A stretch of DNA of 64,000 nucleotides from an uncultured Akkermansia sp. (GCA_944390825.1 CALXRG010000005.1:62001-126000), one strand, 5' to 3'. Shown: positions 22,995 to 31,898, counted from the first letter of the stretch. Program-made: numbers and translations. Notes: generated by a model from the letters alone, not told the origin.

Positions 22995-24113
22995 TCAGCG
23001 TCTGCTGCGACGCTTGCGGCGGCTGGGCTTGGGCGGGTCTTTTTTCTGGGGTTCCTCAGCTTGCTGATCGTGCTCGGTTGCCTTAGGAGCACTTTCTTCG
23101 TATGTCGCCGGGGGGGTAAAACCTGCTGCGGGGGGCGGACTCATGGCGGCGTCCGGTTTCATCGCGGCGGCAAAAGTGTCGATGCCGTCTGCCAGGGCCG
23201 TGCACAGTGTTTGCCGGTAGGCTTCACTGTTAAGGGCGGTGCAGTCCTCTTCGTTGGTGGCGTAGCCGAGTTCGACGAGGGCTGCCGGGCAGTTCAGAGA
23301 GCTCAGCAGGCTGAAGTGGGAGCGCTTGATGCCGGCATCGGTTGCGCCGGTCCGGCTAATCAGGGCGGCGTGCAGGGCGAATGCGAGAGCGATGTTCGCG
23401 GCGTCATGTTCGTTGCCGGGCACGGGATGCTCGTTGAAGGCGGCGGGGGCTGTGGTGTAAGTTTGTATGCCTCGTGTATCACTCCTTCCGCTGTTGAGAT
23501 GCAGGCTGATGAAGATAGCGTTGTCCTGTCGCCGGGTGATTTCGGCTCGTTGCTGGTTGGAGCGGAAGCTGTTGGAATCCTGGGTCAGGATGACGGTGTA
23601 GTGGCGTTTCTGGAGTTCTTCGGCCAGGGCACGCGCGATGAGTTGGGTGAAGTCGGATTCGCGGATGGCTGCACTGCGTACGCCCACGTCGTGGCCTCCG
23701 TGCCCGGGATCGATGACAACGGTCTTCACTTCCTGCCGGTTGGTGATGTAAACGGGGCGCAGGATGGGGTCAAGAAGCTTGCTGACGTCTTCCTGGGAGA
23801 GGAGCAGATCACCGGTTTCGCTGTAGCGGTAGGGTTTGGAAAGCTGAAGCTTGTAGCCCTGGAGTTTCAGCTCGCGCTCGCCGGGGCCGAATTCCAGGCG
23901 CGTGGCGTTGTTGCCGATGCTTTGGATGGCGTCGGAGCCGCGTTCTTTCTTGAGTGGTGTGAACTTGTAGAAGCTGCGCACATCTTCCAGCGGGATGTAG
24001 GGAATGCCGTCCTGCGTGATGATCTTCCACGCGAAGGCAGACTGGGCATTCAGCGGAGCAGTGAGAGCGAGGGTCAGCAGGCAGAGCTGGCTGAAGAAGC
24101 GGGAGATCCTCAT
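22995..24113 (-). CDS. N-acetylmuramoyl-L-alanine amidase (Amidase_3), exported
   Basis: The 372-residue protein has a signal peptide (about 1-28) and an N-terminal domain of about 100 residues shared with the neighbouring paralogue. An Amidase_3 zinc domain follows, with DPGHGGHD (His138), Glu152, SLHLNSG (His205) and the catalytic Glu281 in ALVELGYA. It cleaves the amide bond between MurNAc and the peptide stem in peptidoglycan. The C-terminus (about 320-372) is a low-complexity Pro/Lys/Arg tail ending in KPSRRKRRSRR, which could bind anionic wall or DNA. It lies 26 nt downstream of a second amidase and is probably co-transcribed. Confidence 0.92.
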   Translation of the reverse strand: MRISRFFSQLCLLTLALTAPLNAQSAFAWKIITQDGIPYIPLEDVRSFYKFTPLKKERGSDAIQSIGNNATRLEFGPGERELKLQGYKLQLSKPYRYSETGDLLLSQEDVSKLLDPILRPVYITNRQEVKTVVIDPGHGGHDVGVRSAAIRESDFTQLIARALAEELQKRHYTVILTQDSNSFRSNQQRAEITRRQDNAIFISLHLNSGRSDTRGIQTYTTAPAAFNEHPVPGNEHDAANIALAFALHAALISRTGATDAGIKRSHFSLLSSLNCPAALVELGYATNEEDCTALNSEAYRQTLCTALADGIDTFAAAMKPDAAMSPPPAAGFTPPATYEESAPKATEHDQQAEEPQKKDPPKPSRRKRRSRR

Positions 24114-24120
24114 GGTTCGG

Positions 24121-24152
24121 GAGTTACATCCGGCTGGAGTTACATCCGGCTG
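24121..24152. repeat. 16-bp perfect tandem duplication
   Basis: GAGTTACATCCGGCTG occurs at 24121-24136 and again at 24137-24152, followed by GAG. The stop codon of the upstream amidase lies in the second copy. Confidence 0.9.
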
Positions 24153-25243
24153 GAGCCAGAGTAATTGCCGCGGCTTCTCAGGCGTGTGGAACTTTTCGAG
24201 GTAGCCCGGATGCCGGATCCCCGGCGCGCCGCGCCGATGGAGGACTTGTTCGTGGGGCGTATCTGCTGGCGTCCAATGACAGCGCTGTAGCTCACAACGC
24301 CGTCGCAGATGCTCTTGGCCAGCTTATCCTGGTATTCCTCGCTGGCAATTCTCCGGCCTTCCTGGGCGTTGGAAACGAAGCCCCCTTCAAAGAGAATGGC
24401 CGGGCGCTTGATGGTGCAGAGTACGGAGAAACGCGCCCGCTGGATGCCGCGGTCGATGGCTCCGGTGTTGCGGATTGCGCGGCTGTGGACCGAGGTCGCC
24501 AGAGCGATGTTTTCCGAGTCCTGGTTGTTGCCGGCCAGTTCGGCGTAGCGGCGGGTGCGGGCAAAGGGTGAGGTCGTGCCCTGGGGCGCAAGGGTGAAGG
24601 TCTCGATGCCAGTCGCTGCACTGCGCCCGGAGTTGTGGTGAATGCTGATGAAGATGGAGTTCGGTACCTGGTTGGCGATGTTGACGCGCTGCTGAAGGGT
24701 CAGGAAGCGGTCGTCCTCGCGGGTCATCACAACTTTGTAGCCCAGACTTTCGAGCTTCTTACGCAGCTTGTGCGCAACGGCGAGGTTGCAGTCTTTTTCC
24801 CTCACCCAGGCGCTGACAGCCCCGGCATCATGCCCGCCGTGCCCGGGGTCGATAACGACGGTTTTCACAATGCCCGATTCTGTTGAAAAACGGGGACGCA
24901 GCACCGGATCCACCAGCTTTTTCATATCGATGGCCGAGATGAGCAAATCCCCACCCTGGCTTACCACCGGGTAGGAGAGAACGTAGCGGAAGTTGTTCAC
25001 ATAGAAGTCCTGGCGGTTCGGGCGCACCGAAATCACCCGGTTGCCCGCACCGTAGCTCAGGCAGCCTTCCCTGCCTTTGCAGGGCGCAAAACGATAAAAC
25101 GAGCAGACGTCACGCATTTTGACGTAGTCAACCCCCTGCAGGCTGACCATATCCCACTTGCCTCCCCGGGCATGGGAAAGCTCCCCTGCGCACACGAACA
25201 GCGTGAGCAGGGCGCAGTATAAGGTAGTGATGAGACGCATCAT
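24140..25243 (-). CDS. N-acetylmuramoyl-L-alanine amidase (Amidase_3), paralogue
   Basis: The 367-residue product has the same design as its neighbour: signal peptide (about 1-26), an N-terminal domain of about 100 residues, then Amidase_3 with IDPGHGGHDAG (His135), Glu149, SIHHNSG (His202) and Glu286 in ILFEGGF. Both genes share the order of motifs and an N-terminal DVCSFYRF/DVRSFYKF block, so they arose by tandem duplication. Its N-terminal domain has Cys48, Cys55 and Cys61 where the other copy has none. The C-terminus is Ser/Arg-rich. The -10 box of its promoter lies 12 nt from the ATG. Confidence 0.92.
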   Translation of the reverse strand: MMRLITTLYCALLTLFVCAGELSHARGGKWDMVSLQGVDYVKMRDVCSFYRFAPCKGREGCLSYGAGNRVISVRPNRQDFYVNNFRYVLSYPVVSQGGDLLISAIDMKKLVDPVLRPRFSTESGIVKTVVIDPGHGGHDAGAVSAWVREKDCNLAVAHKLRKKLESLGYKVVMTREDDRFLTLQQRVNIANQVPNSIFISIHHNSGRSAATGIETFTLAPQGTTSPFARTRRYAELAGNNQDSENIALATSVHSRAIRNTGAIDRGIQRARFSVLCTIKRPAILFEGGFVSNAQEGRRIASEEYQDKLAKSICDGVVSYSAVIGRQQIRPTNKSSIGAARRGSGIRATSKSSTRLRSRGNYSGSSRM

Positions 25244-25255
25244 AGTCGCTGTTCT

Positions 25256-25285
25256 AATCTAGCACGCTTCGCGACGGATGTTCAA
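25256..25285 (-). promoter_or_regulatory. Promoter of the tandem amidase operon
   Basis: On the - strand TTGAAC (25285-25280) and TAGATT (25261-25256) are 18 nt apart. The -10 box is 12 nt upstream of the ATG at 25243. Confidence 0.55.
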
Positions 25286-25448
25286 GCCAAAACTTTCATG
25301 TTGAGGCGATTTTCCGCATCCTGGTGAGTTCTCTGAGTTCCGGGGAGAAACAGCCCGGTTGCGGGGCCGTGTGATACGGCGGCAGGCGTCGGATGAAACC
25401 GGGATTATGGGGCAGAACGGAGCGATGCAGACATGCCCCGGTACGGAC

Positions 25449-25478
25449 AAAACCGGCGCCGCCGGAAGGCGACGCCGG
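25449..25478 (-). terminator. Terminator of the pst-phoU operon
   Basis: An 11-bp stem (25453-25463 with 25468-25478, one mismatch, GGAA tetraloop as read on +) is followed on the - strand by TTTTGTCC (25452-25445). It lies 69 nt after the phoU stop. The remaining sequence between it and the amidase promoter shows no gene. Confidence 0.7.
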
Positions 25479-25546
25479 GAGCGATTGTAATGACTTTGGT
25501 TATGATTGTTGTTCTTGTCGGATCCTTTCGGATTCGGGCAAGGTGG

Positions 25547-26221
25547 TCAGTGCCGGTGGCGGATGATTTTGCCGGTTTCGAGGTAGATGATATGCTCGCA
25601 AATATCCGTCGCCATGTCCGCGATGCGTTCGAGGTCGCGCGAGATGCCGAGGCAGGTGAGGTAGTACTCGGTGTGGCGGGAGGATTCTTTGATGCCGTTG
25701 CGGACGAGCTGCCGGATGTCGCGGTTGGCCTGGTCGACCGCGTCGTCGCGCTCGATGACACTGTAAGCCAGTACCGGGTCGGAGTGCTGGAGCACTTTCA
25801 TGGAGTCGCGCAGCATCCGCAGGGTGTTGAGTTCCATATCGGAGAAATCAATCACCTGCACCGGCGCGTCGGCATCCGCCGCCCCGTCATCCAGACGGCA
25901 GCGCTCCAGTGCACGCTCGGCGATGTGGGCGCCGAAGTCCGCCATGCGTTCCAGCGTGGCGTTGATCTTGAGAATGGCGACAACGGTGCGCAGATCCGTG
26001 GCGACGGGCTGGTAAAGGGCAAGCAGCTTGAGGCATTCCTCTTCGATGCGGATTTCTTCGCTGTCTATCTTGGCGTCTTCGGAGATGACCAGATGGGCCA
26101 GCGCTTCGTCACATTTGTCGAATGCCGTGATGGCCCGGCTGATGGCGGATTCTACCTGCCCGCCTTGCGCGACGATCATTTGGAGCAGGTTCATCAGTTC
26201 CTTGATAAAATGTTCTTTCAT
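25547..26221 (-). CDS. phoU: Phosphate transport system regulatory protein PhoU
   Basis: The 224-residue all-helical protein contains two PhoU repeats. Each has the metal-binding helix signature, seen as LERMADFGAHIAE and DLERIADMATDICEH. PhoU links the Pst transporter to the PhoR sensor kinase and keeps the Pho regulon off in high phosphate. It is the last gene of the porin-pstSCAB-phoU operon, the usual place. The 144-nt gap before it holds a tandem repeat array. Confidence 0.96.
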   Translation of the reverse strand: MKEHFIKELMNLLQMIVAQGGQVESAISRAITAFDKCDEALAHLVISEDAKIDSEEIRIEEECLKLLALYQPVATDLRTVVAILKINATLERMADFGAHIAERALERCRLDDGAADADAPVQVIDFSDMELNTLRMLRDSMKVLQHSDPVLAYSVIERDDAVDQANRDIRQLVRNGIKESSRHTEYYLTCLGISRDLERIADMATDICEHIIYLETGKIIRHRH

Positions 26222-26225
26222 GGTA

Positions 26226-26341
26226 TGAGGTTGTGAGAATGAACGTGTGGTTGTGAGGATGGGAGTGGTTACGAGGATGGGGGTGTGGTTGTGAGAATGG
26301 ACGTGAGGTTGCGAGAATGGACGTATGGTGATGCCTGGACG
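26226..26341. repeat. 20-bp minisatellite between pstB and phoU
   Basis: Five head-to-tail copies of a unit like TGTGGTTGTGAGAATGGACG start at 26226, 26246, 26266 (18 bp), 26284 and 26304. A degenerate sixth runs 26324-26341. No spacers separate the units, so it is not a CRISPR. Confidence 0.85.
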
Positions 26342-26365
26342 TGCCGGGAGGGGGGCGGGTCGGCA

Positions 26366-27130
26366 TTAACCGAAGCGGCCGGTGATGTATTCTTCCGTCT
26401 TCTTGTTGGCCGGCGCCGTGAAGATCTGTGCCGTCGGGCCGGTCTCGATGATCTGCCCTTTGTAGAAGAAGGAAGTGAAGTCCGAGATGCGGGAGGCTTG
26501 CTGCATGTTGTGCGTCACAATCACAATCGTAAAGCGCGACTTGAGCTCCAGCACCAGCTCCTCAATCTTGAGCGTCGCCACCGGGTCGATGGCGCTGGTC
26601 GGTTCATCCATCAGCAGGACCTCAGGCTCCGCGGCGAGGGCCCGCGCAATGCAGAGGCGCTGCTGCTGGCCGCCGGAGAGGGCCAGACCGCTGCTTTTGA
26701 GTTTGTCCTTGACTTCATCCCAGATGCTGGCGCCCTGCAAAGCCTGCTCGACACGGTCGGCAATCTCGCTGCGGCTGAGGTTGTAGTGCAGACGCAGGGG
26801 GTAGGCGACGTTGTCGAAGATGCTCATCGGAAACGGCGTCGGTTTCTGGAAGATCATGCCGACGCGGCGGCGCAGTTTAAGCAGATCAACATCCGGGTCG
26901 AGGATGTTTTTGCCGTCCAGCAGGACCTCGCCCGTGGCCCGCTGGTTGCGGTAGAGTTCAAAGATGCGGTTGTAGATGCGCAGGTGGGTGGATTTGCCGC
27001 AGCCGGAGGGGCCGATCACGGCCGTGATGGAGTTGGCGGGGATTTCCAGGTTGTTCTCAAAGAGCGCCTGGTGGTCGCCGTAGTAGAAGTTGAGGTTGCG
27101 GGCGGAGATTTTGATGCGTTGGTTGTTCAT
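26366..27130 (-). CDS. pstB: Phosphate ABC transporter ATP-binding protein PstB
   Basis: The 254-residue ATPase has Walker [10 protein letters not shown] (residues 40-48), the PstB Q-loop region [16 protein letters not shown] signature LSGGQQQR (151-158) and Walker [14 protein letters not shown]. It powers phosphate import through PstCA. The length and the [16 protein letters not shown] block are typical for PstB. Confidence 0.98.
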   Translation of the reverse strand: MNNQRIKISARNLNFYYGDHQALFENNLEIPANSITAVIGPSGCGKSTHLRIYNRIFELYRNQRATGEVLLDGKNILDPDVDLLKLRRRVGMIFQKPTPFPMSIFDNVAYPLRLHYNLSRSEIADRVEQALQGASIWDEVKDKLKSSGLALSGGQQQRLCIARALAAEPEVLLMDEPTSAIDPVATLKIEELVLELKSRFTIVIVTHNMQQASRISDFTSFFYKGQIIETGPTAQIFTAPANKKTEEYITGRFG

Positions 27131-27146
27131 GTCGGAAAATGGGGAA

Positions 27147-27190
27147 GGCGTTAGTGAGCCGTTAGTGAGGCATTGGTGAGGCGTTAGTGT
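27147..27190. repeat. 11-bp tandem repeat at the pstA 3' end
   Basis: There are four units of an 11-bp repeat (27147-27157, 27158-27168, 27169-27179, 27180-27190) with consensus GGCGTTAGTGA. The pstA stop codon (TTA on +, 27184-27186) is inside the fourth unit. Confidence 0.85.
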
Positions 27191-28062
27191 TTACGGTCGC
27201 GGAAGATGCAGCGCGTCGCGATATTGAGTGCCAGAATGAGCCCGGCAATGACCAGGGCCGCACCCCAGCCGGCGGCGTGCATCTCTTCAAAGGGTGAGTT
27301 CATGGTGTACTCGCTGATGAGGACGGGCAGGTTGGCCGTGGGTTTCGTGAAGTAGCCCGTGGGCCAGGTGTCGGCAAACATCGCCGTGAAAAGCAGCGGT
27401 GCCGTTTCGCCGCTGACGCGGGCCAGGGAAAGCAGCACGCCCGTGACCAGCCCGTTGCGGGCCGCTCTCGCGACAATGCTCAGCGTCGCCCGGCAGCGCG
27501 ACATCCCCAGCGCGAGCGCGGATTCGCGCAGCGTGTCCGGCACCATCGCCAGCATGTCTTCCGTCGTGCGCATCATGACCGGGAACATGATGACCGCCAG
27601 CGCTACCGTGCCGGCAAAGCCGGAGAAGTTCCCCGTCGGAATGACGATGATGACGTAGACGAACAGACCGACGATGATGGAGGGCAGCCCCATCATCACG
27701 TTCGCGCTGAAGCGCAGGACGTTCGCGAGGCGGGACTGCTTGCCGAACTCCGCCAGGTAGATGCCCGCGGCGATGGCCGGCGGCACGGAGATGAGTGTCG
27801 CCGCGCCCGTGATGGCCAGCGTGCCCAGCAGGGCGTTGGCGATGCCGGCGCCGATTTCGCCGTAGGGTTTGCTCGGAGCGGTCAGGAACTGCCAGTCGAT
27901 GACGTGAGCTCCGTGGCTGAGGACGGTCCAGAGAATCCAGCCCATGCCGCCCACGGCGATGATGATGGAGATGAGCGAGAAGAGACCGAGCAGGACGTCC
28001 TGTGTCTTGCGCCAGAACAGCGGGCGGAAGGGAGCTTGTGTGTTGAGGGATGTGGGTGTCAT
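27184..28062 (-). CDS. pstA: Phosphate ABC transporter permease PstA
   Basis: The 292-residue inner-membrane protein has about six transmembrane helices and the binding-protein-dependent transport domain. The coupling-loop EAA motif is visible in [18 protein letters not shown]. The ATG at 28062 (MTPTSLNTQ) is chosen because the longer frame from 28107 would run into the end of pstC. It forms the channel with PstC. Confidence 0.96.
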   Translation of the reverse strand: MTPTSLNTQAPFRPLFWRKTQDVLLGLFSLISIIIAVGGMGWILWTVLSHGAHVIDWQFLTAPSKPYGEIGAGIANALLGTLAITGAATLISVPPAIAAGIYLAEFGKQSRLANVLRFSANVMMGLPSIIVGLFVYVIIVIPTGNFSGFAGTVALAVIMFPVMMRTTEDMLAMVPDTLRESALALGMSRCRATLSIVARAARNGLVTGVLLSLARVSGETAPLLFTAMFADTWPTGYFTKPTANLPVLISEYTMNSPFEEMHAAGWGAALVIAGLILALNIATRCIFRDRKH

Positions 28063-28087
28063 GATGTGAAAGAGGGCTGGGGTTGCA

Positions 28088-29011
28088 TTAGCGTTCGCCA
28101 CGGGCACCGCGGGTCAGGTGCAGGTAATACTGGGCGGCCACCTGGATGCTGAAGCTCATCAGCAGCAGGATGAGCCCCAGGGCAAACAGGGCACTGAGCT
28201 GCAGGCCGTCCGCCTCGGCAAAGTTGCAGGCAAGCGTGGCGGCGATGGTCGTGCCGCTGGAGAAGAGGCCGGCGGGCAGGTCCATCATGTTGCCGATGAC
28301 GAAAAGCACCGCCATGGTCTCACCGAGCGCACGGCCCATGCCGATGAAGATACCGCCGAGCAGGCCGCGGATGCCGTAGCGCATGATGACGTCGCGGGTG
28401 GTTTCCCAGCGGGTGCAGCCAAGGCCGTAGGCGGATTCGCGCAGCATGGGCGGGGTCATGCGGAAGACGTCGCGCATGATGGCGCTCATGTAGGGCAGAA
28501 TCATCAGCGAGAGGATGATGCCGGCCGTGAAGAAGCCGAAGCCGCTGTAGCCCTCCCCCAGCAGCCAGGTGCCGCCCGGCAGTTCAGTGAGGCGGAGCTC
28601 ATCCACGAGGAAGGGCTGCACGTGCTCCTGCAGCAGGGGGACGAGGACAAAGAGCCCCCACATGCCGTAGATGACCGAAGGAATGGCGGCCAGCAGGTCG
28701 ATGCAGTGGCTGAGCGGCTTGGCCAGCCAGCCGGGGGCTTCCGTCACAAACAGCGCCGCGACGAAGGAGAGGGGAATGGCGATGAGCAGGGCAATGGCAG
28801 TCGTGAGCAGGGTGCCGGCGATGTTCGGCCAGGCCCCGTAGAGATCCGCCGCAGGGTCCCAGTCCTGCGTCCACAGGAAGGAAAGACCGAAGCGGCTCCA
28901 GGTATCCGCCGAGTGCATGCCCAGCTGGATGAAAATGCCCAGCATCAGCAGCCCCACCAGTGAGGCACAGAGCAGGCAGGTGGTGCGGAAGATAGTGTCG
29001 GTTTGTTGCAT
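28088..29011 (-). CDS. pstC: Phosphate ABC transporter permease PstC
   Basis: The 307-residue membrane protein has about six helices and the coupling loop RESAYGLGCTRWETT. PSVIYGMWGLFVLVP is a typical PstC segment. The ATG at 29011 (MQQTDTIFRTT) fits the family. The longer frame from 29236 would run into pstS and encodes a Pro/Arg-rich stretch that is clearly not protein-like. It pairs with PstA. Confidence 0.96.
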   Translation of the reverse strand: MQQTDTIFRTTCLLCASLVGLLMLGIFIQLGMHSADTWSRFGLSFLWTQDWDPAADLYGAWPNIAGTLLTTAIALLIAIPLSFVAALFVTEAPGWLAKPLSHCIDLLAAIPSVIYGMWGLFVLVPLLQEHVQPFLVDELRLTELPGGTWLLGEGYSGFGFFTAGIILSLMILPYMSAIMRDVFRMTPPMLRESAYGLGCTRWETTRDVIMRYGIRGLLGGIFIGMGRALGETMAVLFVIGNMMDLPAGLFSSGTTIAATLACNFAEADGLQLSALFALGLILLLMSFSIQVAAQYYLHLTRGARGER

Positions 29012-29032
29012 GGTTTCGGGTGGGTTTGGGTG

Positions 29033-29134
29033 CCCTGCCTCGCAGGCAGGGGCGGGGAGAGGGGCGGGTAGTGGTTTTCCGGAGAAGAGAGGGTGGAGCT
29101 GCCTGCCGGAGTGCGCGGCACAGCCGGCAGGCAG
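29033..29134 (-). other. Two strong hairpins between pstS and pstC
   Basis: CCCTGCCT (29033-29040) pairs with AGGCAGGG (29044-29051), and an 11-bp perfect stem joins 29099-29109 with 29124-29134. Neither has a T-tract. Such structures after pstS often protect its mRNA so that the binding protein is made in excess; that role here is inferred. Confidence 0.55.
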
Positions 29135-29153
29135 GCGGGGGGAAGAGATGCGG

Positions 29154-30146
29154 TTAGTCGTCGAGCTTATCCTCAACCTTTTCCGCAACCGATTCCGGCA
29201 GCGGGACGTAGTTGAGCTCGGTGGCAGCAGCCGCACCCTCGTCGAAGCACCAGGAGATGTACTCCTTCATCGCCTCCCGGCGCTCGGCGGGCATGTCCTT
29301 GCGCAGCAGGATGTAGGTCACACCGGTGATGGGCCAGGACTTGGCGCCCGGGATGTTGGTGAGCTCCATGTAGAAGCCCGGTGCGTTGTCCCAGTCGGCG
29401 CAGGACGCGGAAGCGGTGAAGGTCTCCATCGTGGGCTTCACGTACTGGCCATCCGCGTTCTCGAGCATGGCGCAGTTCAGCTTGGCCTCCACCGCATAAG
29501 TGTATTCGGTGTAGCCGATAGCCCCCTGAATGCGGGCAACATTGTTGCACACGCCCGGGTTTTTCTGGCCACCGATGCCAACCGGCCACTTCACGGCCGA
29601 CCCCTGGCCGACTTTCTGCTTCCAGTCAGCGGAAATCTTGCTGAGGTAATTGGTGAAGATGAACGACGTACCGCTGGAGTCCGCGCGGTGCACGACGGTG
29701 ATCTTCATCTTGGGAAGGCGCAGGCCGGGGTTGATGGCGGCGATGGCCTTGTCGTTCCAGTACTTGATGTCACCCAGGAAAATGCGGGCCAGCACATCCT
29801 TGCTGAGCTTGAGCTGCCCGTTGGGCACACCGCGGAGGTTCACAATCACCACCACACCGCCGGTGAGCATCGGCACCTGCACCAGAGCATCGGCCTGCTG
29901 CTGCTCGAGCGTCAGCGGGTTATCCGACCCGGCGAAATCCACCGTACCGGCCTTGATCTGGTTGATGCCCGCCCCCGAGCCAATGCTCTGGTAGGTCACC
30001 GTGGTGCCGGGCGTCTGCTGCGAGTAGCTGTAGGTCCACTTCTGGTAAACCGGAGCGGGGAAGGAGGCACCGGCACCCGTGAGAGCGATCTCTGCCTGGG
30101 CGATAGAGCCGGCAGCCAACAGAGCTAAGACAATGTGTTTCAACAT
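29154..30146 (-). CDS. pstS: Phosphate-binding periplasmic protein PstS
   Basis: The 330-residue protein has a signal peptide (residues 1-18, ending in AQA). The phosphate-binding motifs follow: TGAGASFPAPVYQKW near the mature N-terminus, GSGAGINQI, VDFAGSDNPL and RADSSGTSFIF. It captures phosphate in the periplasm for PstCAB. It follows the porin gene by 87 nt in the same operon. Confidence 0.97.
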   Translation of the reverse strand: MLKHIVLALLAAGSIAQAEIALTGAGASFPAPVYQKWTYSYSQQTPGTTVTYQSIGSGAGINQIKAGTVDFAGSDNPLTLEQQQADALVQVPMLTGGVVVIVNLRGVPNGQLKLSKDVLARIFLGDIKYWNDKAIAAINPGLRLPKMKITVVHRADSSGTSFIFTNYLSKISADWKQKVGQGSAVKWPVGIGGQKNPGVCNNVARIQGAIGYTEYTYAVEAKLNCAMLENADGQYVKPTMETFTASASCADWDNAPGFYMELTNIPGAKSWPITGVTYILLRKDMPAERREAMKEYISWCFDEGAAAATELNYVPLPESVAEKVEDKLDD

Positions 30147-30233
30147 AGCATTTATATCGTTTAATGGTTGTTAAAAAGAGTAGGGTTTATATCCGTGGAT
30201 TCAAACTGCTGAGAGACTGATCAACTGCCTGCA

Positions 30234-31523
30234 TCAGAAGTTCATGCGTACAGCTGAAGTGAAACTCCAGCCGGTGTACCCCTTGTTGCCCTCCGCATCG
30301 AGACCGGCGGAGTTCAGGTATTCCGCCCCCAGCATGAACTTCATCGTATCCGGGCTCTTCGGGCACACATAGTAGTTGAGACCAAAGTAGAAACCCTGAA
30401 GCAGATCGCTCACCTGGGAGTAAGTCGAATTGGTCGCGTAGTAACGCTTGTCAGACTGGATGCCATTGCTGCCGCTGGCAATCTGGTAGCGGAATACCGC
30501 CTCCACATGATCAGTCAGGAAGTAACTCGGCATCACCGTCAGACCATACACATTCTCCGAACCGGCCATCTTGCCATCGCTGCCAATCATGTTGAACCCG
30601 GCCATGGCCTCGGTCATGATGTGGAACTTGCCGTATTTGGCTTGCCAGGTCAGAGCCAGCACATCGCGTGCGCCCGGGCCTTCATAGCCTGCCTGTTCGC
30701 GCCCCTCACGCACAAAACTGTGCATGTAGTCGAGGTAGAGACGGCCGTTGTTCTTGAGCTCGTAATTGAGCGAAAGCCCCACCATCGCATTGTCTGCAGA
30801 GCTGAACACCGGCTCCGCCCACGTGCCGTCGTGCAGACCGTTCATCCACACACCAGCCTCCCAGCCGAAGGTCGCCTTGTCATCCGAGTTCTTGAAGGAA
30901 AGCCCCCAAGTCTTCTCCGCCGTCAACTGGTTGACCAGAGCCGAACGCTCAATCGTAATGATCTTCGCGCTGGAGGTGCGGTACTCACCGATGAAAGCCG
31001 GCTTGTGCTTGCCCAGCGTGAAAGTCACCGGCTCAAACTTGCCGCGGATGAACAGCTCATCGAGCACCCCATCCGTCTGGCCCTCCTGCCAGATGCCATC
31101 GGTCACCTTTTCCGAAGAATCCAGACCGCCGATATTAAAGTTGGCAAACAGCGTGAAGTGGTTGAGCACCTTGGCCTCCGCCCCGAGACGGAAACGGCGC
31201 CATTCATCATTGTGGGCGCGATCCTTACCCGCTGCGTCCTCCTTGATGCGGTCACTGCCGCCCGCCGGGTCGAGAATGCCCAGCTGGTACTGAGCGCGGA
31301 ACTTCAGGTTGAACTCCTGAATCCAGGGGTTCTCCGCACCATCACGCTTAGCATTGAACAGCTTCAGCGCATTCTTGGCCCAATCGCAGGCACTGAAAGC
31401 AGGCTTGCTCACGGCAGCATCAGCTGCGGGCGACTGCGGAGCAGCAGCGTTGGTCTGGCTGGCCAGGCTGAGGGGAGCGGCCCCAAGGACGAGGGCCATC
31501 GACATCAATGTTGTTTTGTTCAT
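30234..31523 (-). CDS. Phosphate-selective porin (OprP/OprO-like)
   Basis: The 429-residue protein has a signal peptide (about 1-26) and a porin O/P-type beta-barrel: FNLKFRAQYQLGILDP, EWRRFRLGAEAKVLNHFTLFANF, LGKHKPAFIGEYRTSS and a C-terminal aromatic residue (VRMNF). It is the first gene of the pst operon and is preceded by a Pho box, which supports a role in phosphate or polyphosphate passage through the outer membrane. Substrate specificity is inferred from family and context. Confidence 0.9.
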   Translation of the reverse strand: MNKTTLMSMALVLGAAPLSLASQTNAAAPQSPAADAAVSKPAFSACDWAKNALKLFNAKRDGAENPWIQEFNLKFRAQYQLGILDPAGGSDRIKEDAAGKDRAHNDEWRRFRLGAEAKVLNHFTLFANFNIGGLDSSEKVTDGIWQEGQTDGVLDELFIRGKFEPVTFTLGKHKPAFIGEYRTSSAKIITIERSALVNQLTAEKTWGLSFKNSDDKATFGWEAGVWMNGLHDGTWAEPVFSSADNAMVGLSLNYELKNNGRLYLDYMHSFVREGREQAGYEGPGARDVLALTWQAKYGKFHIMTEAMAGFNMIGSDGKMAGSENVYGLTVMPSYFLTDHVEAVFRYQIASGSNGIQSDKRYYATNSTYSQVSDLLQGFYFGLNYYVCPKSPDTMKFMLGAEYLNSAGLDAEGNKGYTGWSFTSAVRMNF

Positions 31524-31648
31524 ATGTTGAGTTGTTGTTCTGTCGTTCGGGGAGGTTGGTTGCCCGTCTTCCCCGGCTGACAGCTCCAGTTAACCCGCTT
31601 TCGCAAGAAAAATCAAGAAGCGTAGGGTGAACTGTGCGCCACAGGACA

Positions 31649-31677
31649 TGTGACAGGAATGCTACATGGGTGTTACA
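31649..31677 (-). promoter_or_regulatory. Pho box (PhoB-type operator), three repeats
   Basis: On the - strand three heptamers TGTAACA, TGTAGCA and TGTCACA are each separated by 4 nt, giving the 11-bp period of PhoB binding sites. They lie 126-154 nt upstream of the porin start, at the head of the pst operon. Confidence 0.75.
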
Positions 31678-31898
31678 TGCTTAGCGAGAAACAATAGCGT
31701 GCCGGTTGCGCGCTTGCGGAGCTCTGTGGCGCAGCAGAATATGGAGTCTTCCTGCGGTCAAGCCCAGGAAAGTCTCCACCATCAGAACAAGAAAGTAGAA
31801 CAAGAAAGCGGTTCGGCGGCAGAACCCTGTGTTCCATTTCATCTATTTGTTTTGATGGATTTGCTATGAAAAATGCCTTCTGGAATGCTAATTTCTAG

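Noticed and set aside
26226-26341. Possible CRISPR array
   Set aside because: Units are 18-20 bp and directly adjacent with no spacers, so it is a tandem repeat, and no cas gene is present.
29012-29236. Longer N-terminus for PstC
   Set aside because: It would run 83 nt into pstS and encodes a Pro/Arg-rich stretch caused by the hairpin region.
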